From Nostocoides sp. F2B08 (GTDB taxonomy: Bacteria; Actinomycetota; Actinomycetes; Actinomycetales; Dermatophilaceae): a DNA stretch of 64,000 nucleotides. Made by a program: the position numbers and the translations under genes. Shown piece by piece: positions 19,342 through 27,046 of the stretch. Below the pieces are notes generated by a model, which was not told where the DNA came from, did not search any database, and was given only the letters and a program-made list of their open reading frames with translations. The stretch is taken from NCBI RefSeq assembly GCF_009184895.1, contig NZ_WESE01000005.1:218519-282518 (forward strand). Reading direction: 5' to 3'. Positions within the stretch are counted from its first letter, which is position 1. The number at the start of each line of letters is the position of its first letter.

Positions 19342-19405
19342 GCAACACCCGAACTACGACCGGGCACCTGCACATGCAGATGTCAGGTCGTGGTTCGGGT
19401 GCTGC
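19342..19405. terminator. Bidirectional hairpin between convergent genes
   Basis: Two 20-base arms (19342-19361 and 19386-19405) match at 18 of 20 positions: GCAACACCCGAACTACGACC pairs with GGTCGTGGTTCGGGTGCTGC. The loop is 24 bases and itself contains CTGCACATGCAG. It lies between the ends of the DMT exporter and the carboxyltransferase, so it can stop transcription from both sides. No U-tract is present, as is common in this group. Confidence 0.6.
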
Positions 19406-19471
19406 GGTCGCCGTTCGGGCGAGTGGACCTCAGGTGTCGCGGTCGATCCGCCCGTGCGGTGAGCCGTGCAC

Positions 19472-20968
19472 CTAGAGCCGGCGGTACCTGTCGTGCCGAG
19501 CGGCCATCCGGACCTCGGGCTCCATCCTCGTCAGCCTGGTCAGCTCGTGCGCGATCGCCTGGGCCATCCGGCGGGAGAACTCGACCGGCTCCTCGGCGGC
19601 GTCCGGGCGCTCGGCGACGATGCGGTCCACGATCCCGGCCGCCAGCAGGTCCAGGGACCGCACCCGCTGGCGGTCCGCGATCTCGGGTGCGCGGTCCGGC
19701 GTCCGGTACAGGATCGCCGACGCACCCTCCGGCGGCAGCGGCGACAGCCACGAGTGCTGGGCGCAGATGACCCGGTCGGCCGGCATGAGCGCGATGGCGC
19801 CACCGCCGGTGCCCTGCCCGAGCAGGACGCAGACGGTCGGCTCCGGCAGCGCGACGAGCTCGGCGAGCGAGCGCGCGATCTCCCCGGCCATGCCGCCCTC
19901 CTCGGCCTGCTTCGACAGGGCCGCGCCCGAGGTGTCGATCAACGAGACCAGAGGGATTCCGAGCTCGTGGGACAGCCGCATACCGCGTCTGGCGACTCGC
20001 AGACCGGACGGGCTGAGCGGCTTCTCGGCTGCCTCGGCCTGGCGGTCCTGGCCGAGCACGACGCAGGGCACTCCTTCGAAGCGCGCGAGCGCGAGGAACA
20101 ACGACCGGTCCCACTCTCCGGCGCCGGTCCCGAACAGCGGGATGACGTCGTCGGCGCCGTACCGCAGCACGGCCCGCACGCCCGGACGGTCCGGGTGGCG
20201 GGACCGGGTGATCGACTCCCACGCGGGCACGTCGGGCAAGCGCTCGAGCGGCACATCCTCGACGGGCGGCTGCTCCCGCGGGGCCAGCACGAGCGAGAGG
20301 AACCTGATCGCGATCTCGCGCAGGTCCTCGACGGGGAGCACCGCGTCGAGCAGGCCGTGGTCCCAGAGGTTCTCGGCGGTCTGGACGCCGTCCGGGAACG
20401 GCTTGCCGTACAGCGACTCGTAGACGCGGGCGCCGAGGAAGCCGATCGTCGCGCCGGGCTCCCCGACGGTGACGTGACCGAGCGAACCCCAGGAGGCGAA
20501 GACGCCGCCGGTGGTCGGATGGCGCAGGTAGGTGATGTAGGGCAGGCGGGCCGCCTTGAATGCTCCGACCGCGGCGGTGATCTTGACCATCGTCACGAAC
20601 GCCGGCGTGCCCTCCTGCATGCGTGTGCCGCCGGAGGTCGGCGCGGCGAACAGCGGGATGCGCTCCTCGGTGGCGCGCTCGAACGCCCGCACGATCCGCT
20701 CGGCGGCGGCCCGGCCGATCGAGCCGGCCAGGAAGTGGAACTCACCGACGATGGCCGCGACCCGGTGGCCCCCGATGCGGCCCTCGCCGGTGACGATCGA
20801 CTCGTCGGTGCCGGCCCGTTCCGCCGCGGAGGCGAGGGTCGCCGCATACTCCGATCCGTCCTCGGCCACCCGCAGCGGTGCCTCGTCCCACGAGAGCCAC
20901 GTGCCCTCGTCGAGGACCGCCGCGATGAGCTCGGCGGAGTTCGGTCGGCGCGGCCGGTTCTCAGCCAT
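19472..20968 (-). CDS. Carboxyltransferase, fused AccD-like and AccA-like halves
   Basis: A 498-residue crotonase-fold carboxyltransferase. The N-terminal half resembles AccD (VAAIVGEFHFLAGSIG; SGGTRMQEGTPAF; HPTTGGVFASWGSLG with oxyanion glycines). The C-terminal half resembles AccA (RGMRLSHELGIPLVSLIDTSGA; VLLGQGTGGGAIALMPADRV). The zinc-finger cysteines of bacterial AccD are absent and no biotin or biotin-carboxylase gene is near. Its start overlaps the CoA-transferase stop by 8 bases. It may act on malonyl-CoA made by that enzyme, decarboxylating it or passing on the carboxyl group; ordinary acyl-CoA carboxylase work is the alternative. Confidence 0.85.
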   Translation of the reverse strand: MAENRPRRPNSAELIAAVLDEGTWLSWDEAPLRVAEDGSEYAATLASAAERAGTDESIVTGEGRIGGHRVAAIVGEFHFLAGSIGRAAAERIVRAFERATEERIPLFAAPTSGGTRMQEGTPAFVTMVKITAAVGAFKAARLPYITYLRHPTTGGVFASWGSLGHVTVGEPGATIGFLGARVYESLYGKPFPDGVQTAENLWDHGLLDAVLPVEDLREIAIRFLSLVLAPREQPPVEDVPLERLPDVPAWESITRSRHPDRPGVRAVLRYGADDVIPLFGTGAGEWDRSLFLALARFEGVPCVVLGQDRQAEAAEKPLSPSGLRVARRGMRLSHELGIPLVSLIDTSGAALSKQAEEGGMAGEIARSLAELVALPEPTVCVLLGQGTGGGAIALMPADRVICAQHSWLSPLPPEGASAILYRTPDRAPEIADRQRVRSLDLLAAGIVDRIVAERPDAAEEPVEFSRRMAQAIAHELTRLTRMEPEVRMAARHDRYRRL

Positions 20969-22148
20969 CGCCGTGGTCCAGGGAGTCCAGCCACGCGCGG
21001 ACGGACGCGTTGTGCTCCCCGAGGCGGGGCGGCGGCAGGTGCTCGGCGCGGCCTCCGGCGAACGGGTTGTCGTCGAGGCGGATCGGCGAGCCCGGCAGCG
21101 TGATCTCGCCGAGGACCGGGTGGTCGACGCCGAGCAGCAGATGCTGGCTCGCGACCTGGTCCCACTGGTAGACCTCGTCCATCGTCCGCACGCGACCGGC
21201 CGGGATGCCGATCTCGGCGAGTCGGGCGAGCAGGTCCTCGCTCGCATACTCGGCGAAGACACCGTTGACCGTCTCGATCACGAGAGGGAGGTTGCGGACC
21301 CGGTCGGCGTTGGTGGCCATGCCGGGGGTGGCCGGGTCGATGCCGAACGCCGTCGCGAACTTCACCCACAGGCCCTCGCTGCCGCACGCGATCTGGAGCT
21401 TGCCGTCCGCGCACTCGAACAGACCGTACGGCGAGATCGAGGGGTGGTGGTTCCCCTGGGCGCGGGCGACCTTCCCGGCGACCGTGTATGCGGTGCCCTG
21501 GAAGGCGTGCACCCCCACCACCGCGGCAAGCAGGGAGGTGCGCACGACGCGCCCCCGCCCGGTCAGGTGGCGCTCGTTGAGGGCGGCGACGACGCCGAAG
21601 GCGCCGTGCAGACCGCCGAGCAGGTCGGCGATCGGCACACCCACGCGCTGCGGGTCGTCCGGTCCGGGTCCGGTGATGGACATCAGTCCCGCCTCGCCCT
21701 GGGCGATCTGGTCGTAGCCGGCGCGGCCGCCCTCGGGGCCGTCCTCCCCGAAGCCGCTGATCTTGAGGATGACGAGCCGCGGGTTCAGCTCGTGCAGACG
21801 CTGGACGGTGAAGCCGAGGCGGTCGAGGACACCCGGGCGGAAGTTCTCGATGAGGACGTCGCCCGCCGCCACGAGCCGGGACAGCATGTCCGTGCCGTCC
21901 TCGCTCTTCAGGTCGAGCGTCACGGACTCCTTGTTGCGGTTGCACGACAGGAAGTACGTGGAGATCGGGTCGTCCTCGGGTCCGACGAAAGGCGGCCCGT
22001 AGCCGCGGGTGTCGTCGCCTGTGCCGGACTCGACCTTGATGACGCGGGCGCCCATGTCGCCGAGCATCATCGCGGCGTGCGGGCCGGCGAGTGCGCGTGA
22101 GAGGTCGATGACGACGATGTCCTGCAGCGGTGCGGTCACGGCACTCAC
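20961..22148 (-). CDS. CaiB/BaiF class III CoA-transferase
   Basis: A 395-residue class III CoA-transferase, which moves CoA from an acyl-CoA donor to a carboxylic acid through an aspartyl-CoA thioester. IVVIDLSRALAGPHAAMMLGDMGA and VIKVE at the N-terminus, ENFRPGVLDRLG near residue 101 and catalytic Asp146 in GYDQIAQGEAG are clear. The GTG at 22148 lies 28 bases from a perfect TTGGCA-N5-TGCCAA palindrome shared with hyuA. The acid substrate is not determined; malonate would fit the proposed pathway, and oxalate or other dicarboxylates are alternatives. Confidence 0.92.
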   Translation of the reverse strand: MSAVTAPLQDIVVIDLSRALAGPHAAMMLGDMGARVIKVESGTGDDTRGYGPPFVGPEDDPISTYFLSCNRNKESVTLDLKSEDGTDMLSRLVAAGDVLIENFRPGVLDRLGFTVQRLHELNPRLVILKISGFGEDGPEGGRAGYDQIAQGEAGLMSITGPGPDDPQRVGVPIADLLGGLHGAFGVVAALNERHLTGRGRVVRTSLLAAVVGVHAFQGTAYTVAGKVARAQGNHHPSISPYGLFECADGKLQIACGSEGLWVKFATAFGIDPATPGMATNADRVRNLPLVIETVNGVFAEYASEDLLARLAEIGIPAGRVRTMDEVYQWDQVASQHLLLGVDHPVLGEITLPGSPIRLDDNPFAGGRAEHLPPPRLGEHNASVRAWLDSLDHGDG

Positions 22149-22175
22149 TCAACCACGCCCGGCGTGGTCGCTGAG

Positions 22176-22192
22176 TTGGCACCCCTTGCCAA
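22176..22192 (-). promoter_or_regulatory. Candidate PucR operator before the CoA-transferase operon
   Basis: A perfect inverted repeat TTGGCA-CCCCT-TGCCAA, 28 bases upstream of the GTG. A degenerate half site (CGTTGGCG on the minus strand) follows at 22197-22204, echoing the second half site before arcC. The six-base arms are identical to those before hyuA. Confidence 0.7.
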
Positions 22193-22242
22193 AGGTCGCC
22201 AACGGACTTGGTAGGTGTTCCGAGAGGCGAGGAGGGGTTTCC

Positions 22243-22325
22243 TTTTCTTCCTTGGGAAGGAAACGCCGGGTTTGGGACACAACCCTTCTTTCCCGATGGT
22301 GGGGATTCCTTCCATGGGAAGAAAT
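22243..22325. repeat. 83-bp element with inverted ends, copy 1
   Basis: The ends are 21-base inverted repeats (TTTTCTTCCTTGGGAAGGAA at the left, ATTCCTTCCATGGGAAGAAA at the right), each a palindrome itself. The inner part contains GCCGGGTTTGGGACACA. A second element of exactly the same length lies at 45812-45894. This copy lies between the exonuclease end and the CoA-transferase promoter. It may be a miniature mobile element, or serve as a terminator. Confidence 0.75.
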
Positions 22326-22336
22326 CGCGTCACCCC

Positions 22337-23020
22337 TCAGCTCGACAGCGACTTCAGGGTGATCCCGGTGCGTCCGCCGAGGTGCGCGGCCTGGGCGAGG
22401 AACAGCTCGGCGGCCGAGATCGCGTCGGTGAGCGCCTCGTGGGCACGGTAGCGGGGGAGCCCGAAGTGGTCACGAGCCGCCTGCAGCCGCAGCACCCCCG
22501 GTCGGACCTCGTCGTCGGAGGCGATCCGCAGCACTCGCCGCTGCAGTGCCATGGTGTCGATCGAACGCGTCAGGAGCGGCGCGCCGTAGAGCCGTTCGCA
22601 GGCCCGCGACAGGAACCCGACCTCGACCGGGGCGTGATGTGCGACAAGGGTGCGTCCGGCCAGCGCCGCGAGCAGCGCGGGCAGCGCCTCGGAGAGCGGC
22701 AGGCCGGCCGCCAGCCGGTCGTCGGTGAGGCCGTGGATGCCGGCGGACTGCCCTACCTCTCCGTCGGGCACGACGAACAGGTGCTCGGCGCCCCGGTGGA
22801 CGAGCGCTGGGCCGTCGACGGGGATCAGCCCGATCGACAGGATCTCGTCGGTGCGCTCGTCGAGTCCGGTCAGCTCGAGGTCCACGGCGAGGTAGCGACC
22901 CTCGAGCCAGTCGATGCGCGGGTCGTCGATCGGCACCTCGAGGAAGTCGCGCAACGGCCCCGGAGGCGTCGCCCTCGCCGCGGCCGCCCGCCTGCTGTCG
23001 AGGGAGCGCCGGAACAGCAT
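22337..23020 (-). CDS. DnaQ-like 3'-5' exonuclease
   Basis: A 227-residue DEDDh exonuclease. Exo I appears as AVDLELTGLD near residue 46 (Asp and Glu metal ligands), Exo II around VAHHAPVEVGFL near 138, and Exo III as HEALTDAISAAELF (His and Asp) near 198. These are the epsilon-type catalytic residues. It starts 7 bases after the CBS/DUF294 gene, so the two form an operon. This pairing of an exonuclease with a CBS-DUF294 protein is a familiar bacterial neighbourhood, but the joint function is not known. Confidence 0.9.
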   Translation of the reverse strand: MLFRRSLDSRRAAAARATPPGPLRDFLEVPIDDPRIDWLEGRYLAVDLELTGLDERTDEILSIGLIPVDGPALVHRGAEHLFVVPDGEVGQSAGIHGLTDDRLAAGLPLSEALPALLAALAGRTLVAHHAPVEVGFLSRACERLYGAPLLTRSIDTMALQRRVLRIASDDEVRPGVLRLQAARDHFGLPRYRAHEALTDAISAAELFLAQAAHLGGRTGITLKSLSS

Positions 23021-23027
23021 CCGCCGC

Positions 23028-24899
23028 TCAGCCCTGGTCGGGGTATGCGGTGGTCAGGACCGACTGCGCCTGCCGGACGATCTGGAACGCGTCGCGGAGG
23101 TGGCGCTTCTCGAACTGGCTGAGCTCGTCCGGAGGGACGAAGTCGTCGGGCTCCGCCCCGGCCCGGACCTGGCGGGCCTGGTGCCGCAGCCGGACATAGG
23201 AGATGAACTCGAAGGCGTCCTTGAGGTCGGCGATGCGCTCGGCGCTGAGCCGCCCGGTTCCTTCGACCGCGGTGAGTCGCAGCTGGGTGTTCACCTGCGG
23301 GAGGCCCCCGGCTAGCGCATACACCCTGGCGAGGTCGACGACGAGGCGCACGCCGCGGTCCTTGAGGTCCAGGGTGTCGGCGTGCTCGCCGCCCTTCTCG
23401 AGGACGAAGCCGCGGAAGAAGCCGATCGGCGGTTGGGTGCGGGTCGCCTGGGCAGCGAGGTGGCCGAGGAACGGCATGCTGTCGGCCGTCTCGGCGAGCG
23501 CCGCCCGCTGCAGTTCCTCGAACAGTCGCGCGTCGCCGTGCAGCGGGCGCAGGTCGAAGAAGGACCGGACCCGGTGGACGGTGTCGTCGGAGGGGTTCTC
23601 GACCCACCTCGCCACGGTGTCGAGCCACCGGGAGAGACCTTGGCGCATCTGCGGGTTCGTCGCCATCAGGCCGGCGGTGCAGTAGCGGTAGCCGCACGCG
23701 GCGAGGCCGTCCGAGACGAACGTCGCCAGCTCGCTCAGGTAGTCGGCGTAGGCGTCCCCGTCCGGACCGGCGAGGGTCTCGTCGTTCAGGATCAGCGCGT
23801 GGTCCTGGTCGCTGGACAGGCCGTGCTCGAGCCGCCCGGCCGAGCCGAGCGTGAGCCAGCAGTACGGACCCGGAGGCGGTCCGAGCCGCACCTCGGCCAG
23901 CTCGATGAGCCGCCGCTCGATGGCGTCTGCGATCGCGGTCACGACCCGGCCGATGTCGTCGGCGGTGGCGTCCTCGGTGACGAGCTGGCCGACGATCTCG
24001 GCCACCCTGGGCTGCACGGCGGCGAGCTGCTCGACGGTGGTCATCTTCTGGATGTCGCCGGCGATGTAGACCGGGTTGGCGCGCTCGAGGCGCATCAGGT
24101 CCGTGCTGCTCACGAGGCCGACCACGCGGCCGCCGTCGGTGACGGGCATGTGGTGGATGTTCTTGGCGACCATCGACAGGAGCAGCTCGAACGCCATCGA
24201 CTCGACCGGTGCGCTGATCGGGTCGGCGGTCATGATGGCGCTCACTGGCTGCTCGATGTCGCGGCCCTCGGCGACGACCCGGTTGCGGAGGTCGCGATCG
24301 GTCATGATGCCGACGAGCTCGTCCTCGGCCATGACGAGCAGGCTCGAGACCCGCTCGTCGCGCATCGTCTCGGCGGCGCTGCGGATGGTCGTCGCCGGCG
24401 TCACCCACAGGGGTGCGCGGCGGATGATGTCGCCGACCTTGGTCTTGAGCACGGTGGTGCCGCGGTCGGCGGTGTGCACGGCGCGTACAGCCATCCGCAT
24501 CGTCTCGCTCAGCGAGTGCTGGAAGAACACCGACCACATCGGCTGGGTCCGCGACAGCTCGCGGAACACCTCGCCCGGCATGACGAGGACGAGTGAGTCC
24601 TCGATCGCGGTGAGGGTGAACGGCGCGATGCCGTCCGAGAGGAGTGCGGCCCAGCCGAAGCACCGTCCGGTGTCGTAGCGGTCTACGAGCCCGCCGTGCG
24701 GGTCACGGACCTCGACCGCGCCGGAGCGCAGGACGAACATCTCGTCGTTGTGACTGCCCGCCGCGACGATCTCGGTGTCGCGGCGGTAGTAGCGCGTCGT
24801 CAGGCGCGGCGGCAGGCCCCGCAGCACGCTTTCGGGCAACGCCTCGAACGGCGCGTGCGCGACAAGGAACTCCTGGACCTCCACCAGCTCTGCGACCAC
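23028..24899 (-). CDS. Cyclic-nucleotide-binding/CBS/DUF294 nucleotidyltransferase-like protein
   Basis: A 623-residue soluble signalling protein with three parts. Residues 15-125 form a cNMP-binding (CAP_ED) domain (EIVAAGSHNDEMFVLRSGAVEV). Residues 155-275 form a CBS pair (ERVSSLLVMAEDELVGIMTDRDLR and HHMPVTDGGRVVGLVSSTDL). The rest is a DUF294/GlnD-like nucleotidyltransferase domain with its C-terminal helical domain; GSAGRLEHGLSSDQDHALI carries the GS...DxD metal motif. The GTG start at 24899 follows GGCAGGA. It may sense nucleotides; no substrate is known. Confidence 0.88.
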   Translation of the reverse strand: MVAELVEVQEFLVAHAPFEALPESVLRGLPPRLTTRYYRRDTEIVAAGSHNDEMFVLRSGAVEVRDPHGGLVDRYDTGRCFGWAALLSDGIAPFTLTAIEDSLVLVMPGEVFRELSRTQPMWSVFFQHSLSETMRMAVRAVHTADRGTTVLKTKVGDIIRRAPLWVTPATTIRSAAETMRDERVSSLLVMAEDELVGIMTDRDLRNRVVAEGRDIEQPVSAIMTADPISAPVESMAFELLLSMVAKNIHHMPVTDGGRVVGLVSSTDLMRLERANPVYIAGDIQKMTTVEQLAAVQPRVAEIVGQLVTEDATADDIGRVVTAIADAIERRLIELAEVRLGPPPGPYCWLTLGSAGRLEHGLSSDQDHALILNDETLAGPDGDAYADYLSELATFVSDGLAACGYRYCTAGLMATNPQMRQGLSRWLDTVARWVENPSDDTVHRVRSFFDLRPLHGDARLFEELQRAALAETADSMPFLGHLAAQATRTQPPIGFFRGFVLEKGGEHADTLDLKDRGVRLVVDLARVYALAGGLPQVNTQLRLTAVEGTGRLSAERIADLKDAFEFISYVRLRHQARQVRAGAEPDDFVPPDELSQFEKRHLRDAFQIVRQAQSVLTTAYPDQG

Positions 24900-24987
24900 A
24901 CCGCGATCCTGCCAGCACGGGTCGCTCCACGTGCGCGGTTGTGATGCGATCGTCGCCGGGCGGCGCCGAATCCACACTTCAGCGGGC

Positions 24988-25047
24988 TTGTGTCATGGAG
25001 ACACGCCGACCGCGTCGCGCTGTCGTCGGCGTGTCTCCATGACACAA
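24988..25047. terminator. Perfect 23-bp inverted repeat
   Basis: The arms 24988-25010 and 25025-25047 are perfect complements (beginning TTGTGTCATGGAGACACGCC) with a 14-base loop. It lies just after the hyuB stop and upstream of the CBS/DUF294 gene on the same strand. It is probably the terminator of the hyuAB operon; its length and perfection also fit a mobile hairpin. Confidence 0.6.
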
Positions 25048-25060
25048 CAGGGGGCGGGGG

Positions 25061-27046
25061 TCAGAGCCAGTCGACGTCCGCGGCGTTCGCGCCCGAGGCG
25101 AGTCGCGCATACCCCGGACCGCGGTCGAAGAACGGCTCCTCGCTGCGCGTGGCGCGCATTCGTTCGCGCAGCTCGTCGCTCGCCTGCACGTCGACGACCG
25201 GCTGGTCCGTGGTCCCGGAGGCGACGACGCCGTATGCGGTGCGCGCCCCCGCGAAGGAGACCTTGCCCCAGCGCAGGTCACGCTCGACCTCGTCGTACGG
25301 ACGCGTCAGGGGGTCGCCCCAGCCCCCGCCGCCGGTGGTCCGGATGCGGATGACCTGCCCCGCCCGGACGAGCTCGGCGTCGGCGAGTGCGTCGACCTCC
25401 CGCTCGTCCGGGCCGCCCGGGTCGATCGTCACCTGGAACGGCGCCCCGGCCTTGCCACCCTTGACGCCCCAGCAGGCGAGGATCGAACGGTCGGCGATGG
25501 ACATGAAGTGCGCGTCCTTGAGCATTCTGATGTGCTTCTCGTAGCCGAGGCCGCCGCGGTACCGTCCCGCGCCGCCGGAGTCGACGGCCAGGCCGAGCCG
25601 CTCGACGATGAACGGGAAGCGGCTCTCGGTGAACTCGGTCGGCAGGTTGCGGCTGTCCGGAACGACGTGGATCGTGTCCTCGCCGTCGGCGTAGTACCGG
25701 CCACCCGAGCCGCCGCCGAGCACCTCGCGCATGAGGTAGCTGTTGCCGTCACGGTCCTCGCCGTAGACGCCGGTGTAGCGGATCGTCTCCTGGTCGGCCG
25801 GCATCTGCCCGTCGACCGCCTTGGCGACCACGCCCGCGAGGACGCCGAGGAGCCGGAGGATGACGAAGGTCCGGGCGTTCGTCGGCGCCGGGTAGACCGG
25901 GGTGAGCAGCGTGCCCTTCTCGGGGAAGCGCATCTCGATGAGCGGCACGATGCCCTCGTTGACGTCGAGCTCGGCCATCCGTTCGGGGGTGTCGGCGAGG
26001 TTGCGCAGGATCGGGGCGAGCCACTTCTTGAGGAAGTTGCCGCCGACATAGTCGCCGCAGTGGTTGATCGGCCCCTTCGCCTGGGCCGCCGTTCCGGTGA
26101 AGTCGACGATCAGCCGTGGACCGGCAGGGCGGTTGTTCTCCGGGTCGGCCGGTGCGTCGCTGACCTTGGTGAGTGTGATCCGCTGGGTGTGCAGCGTCGG
26201 CTCGTCGACGCCGTCGTGCTCGGCGTAGTCCTCCCAGACGTAGGTGCCGTCGGGGATCTTCGAGAGAATCTCGCGGCGGTAGGTCTCGGTCGTCGCGTCG
26301 AGGATGGCGTCGAAAGCGCCCTCGACCTGGTCGCGGCCGTAGCGGTCGAACAGCTCGGAGAGCCGGCGTGCGCCCATCAGACACGCCGAGCACTCGGCGT
26401 CGAGGTCGGCCGCCAGGCTGTCGGGCATGCGGGAGTTGCGGGTCATGATCCGCAGCGCCGCCTTGTTCGGGACACCCTGGTCCCACAGCTTGATCGGCGG
26501 GACCGACAGCCCCTCCTCGAACACGCTCGTCGCGCCGCTGGGCATCGAGCCTGGGCAGCCGCCGCCGATGTCGTCGTGGTGCCCGAAGGCCTGGACGAAA
26601 GCGACGACCTCGGGCCCTCGACCATCGTCGTGGAACACCGGCACGGTGACGCACAGGTCGGGCAGGTGGCCGATGCCGCCCTCGGACTCGTAGACGTCGT
26701 TGTGGAAGAACACGTCTCCCTCGCGCATCTCCGACAGCGGGAAGTCGCGCGCGACCGGGTGGACGAGGGCCGAGTAGGACCGGCCGGTGAGCTTGCGCAG
26801 CTGGCGGTCGTGGATGCCCGCGCGGAAGTCGTGGGCGTCACGGATCATCGGGGAGCGGCTGGTGCGGCCGATGGCCGTCTCGACCTCCATCTCGACGCTC
26901 GCCAGGGTGCCCTGGACGATCTCGACGAGGATCGGGTCGACGGACGCCCCCTCCGGCGTCAGTCGACCGCCGTGCTCGTATGCGGTGGGCAGGCCGGCCG
27001 GGTTGTCCGGCTTGGCAAGGACGTAGTCCATGTCGACAGCGGTCAT
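25061..27046 (-). CDS. Hydantoinase B/oxoprolinase family protein
   Basis: A 661-residue HyuB-type subunit. DPILVEIVQGTLASVEMEVETAIGRTSRSPMIRDAHDF near residue 37, GHHDDIGGGCPGSMP near 157 and the glycine-rich C-terminal TTGGGGWGDPLTRP are family hallmarks. With HyuA it forms an ATP-dependent amide hydrolase or carboxylase of the N-methylhydantoinase/5-oxoprolinase/acetone carboxylase group. Its start overlaps the hyuA stop by 4 bases (ATGA). The operon carries the candidate PucR operator, so a cyclic amide or ureide is the likely substrate; sequence does not identify which. Confidence 0.92.
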   Translation of the reverse strand: MTAVDMDYVLAKPDNPAGLPTAYEHGGRLTPEGASVDPILVEIVQGTLASVEMEVETAIGRTSRSPMIRDAHDFRAGIHDRQLRKLTGRSYSALVHPVARDFPLSEMREGDVFFHNDVYESEGGIGHLPDLCVTVPVFHDDGRGPEVVAFVQAFGHHDDIGGGCPGSMPSGATSVFEEGLSVPPIKLWDQGVPNKAALRIMTRNSRMPDSLAADLDAECSACLMGARRLSELFDRYGRDQVEGAFDAILDATTETYRREILSKIPDGTYVWEDYAEHDGVDEPTLHTQRITLTKVSDAPADPENNRPAGPRLIVDFTGTAAQAKGPINHCGDYVGGNFLKKWLAPILRNLADTPERMAELDVNEGIVPLIEMRFPEKGTLLTPVYPAPTNARTFVILRLLGVLAGVVAKAVDGQMPADQETIRYTGVYGEDRDGNSYLMREVLGGGSGGRYYADGEDTIHVVPDSRNLPTEFTESRFPFIVERLGLAVDSGGAGRYRGGLGYEKHIRMLKDAHFMSIADRSILACWGVKGGKAGAPFQVTIDPGGPDEREVDALADAELVRAGQVIRIRTTGGGGWGDPLTRPYDEVERDLRWGKVSFAGARTAYGVVASGTTDQPVVDVQASDELRERMRATRSEEPFFDRGPGYARLASGANAADVDWL

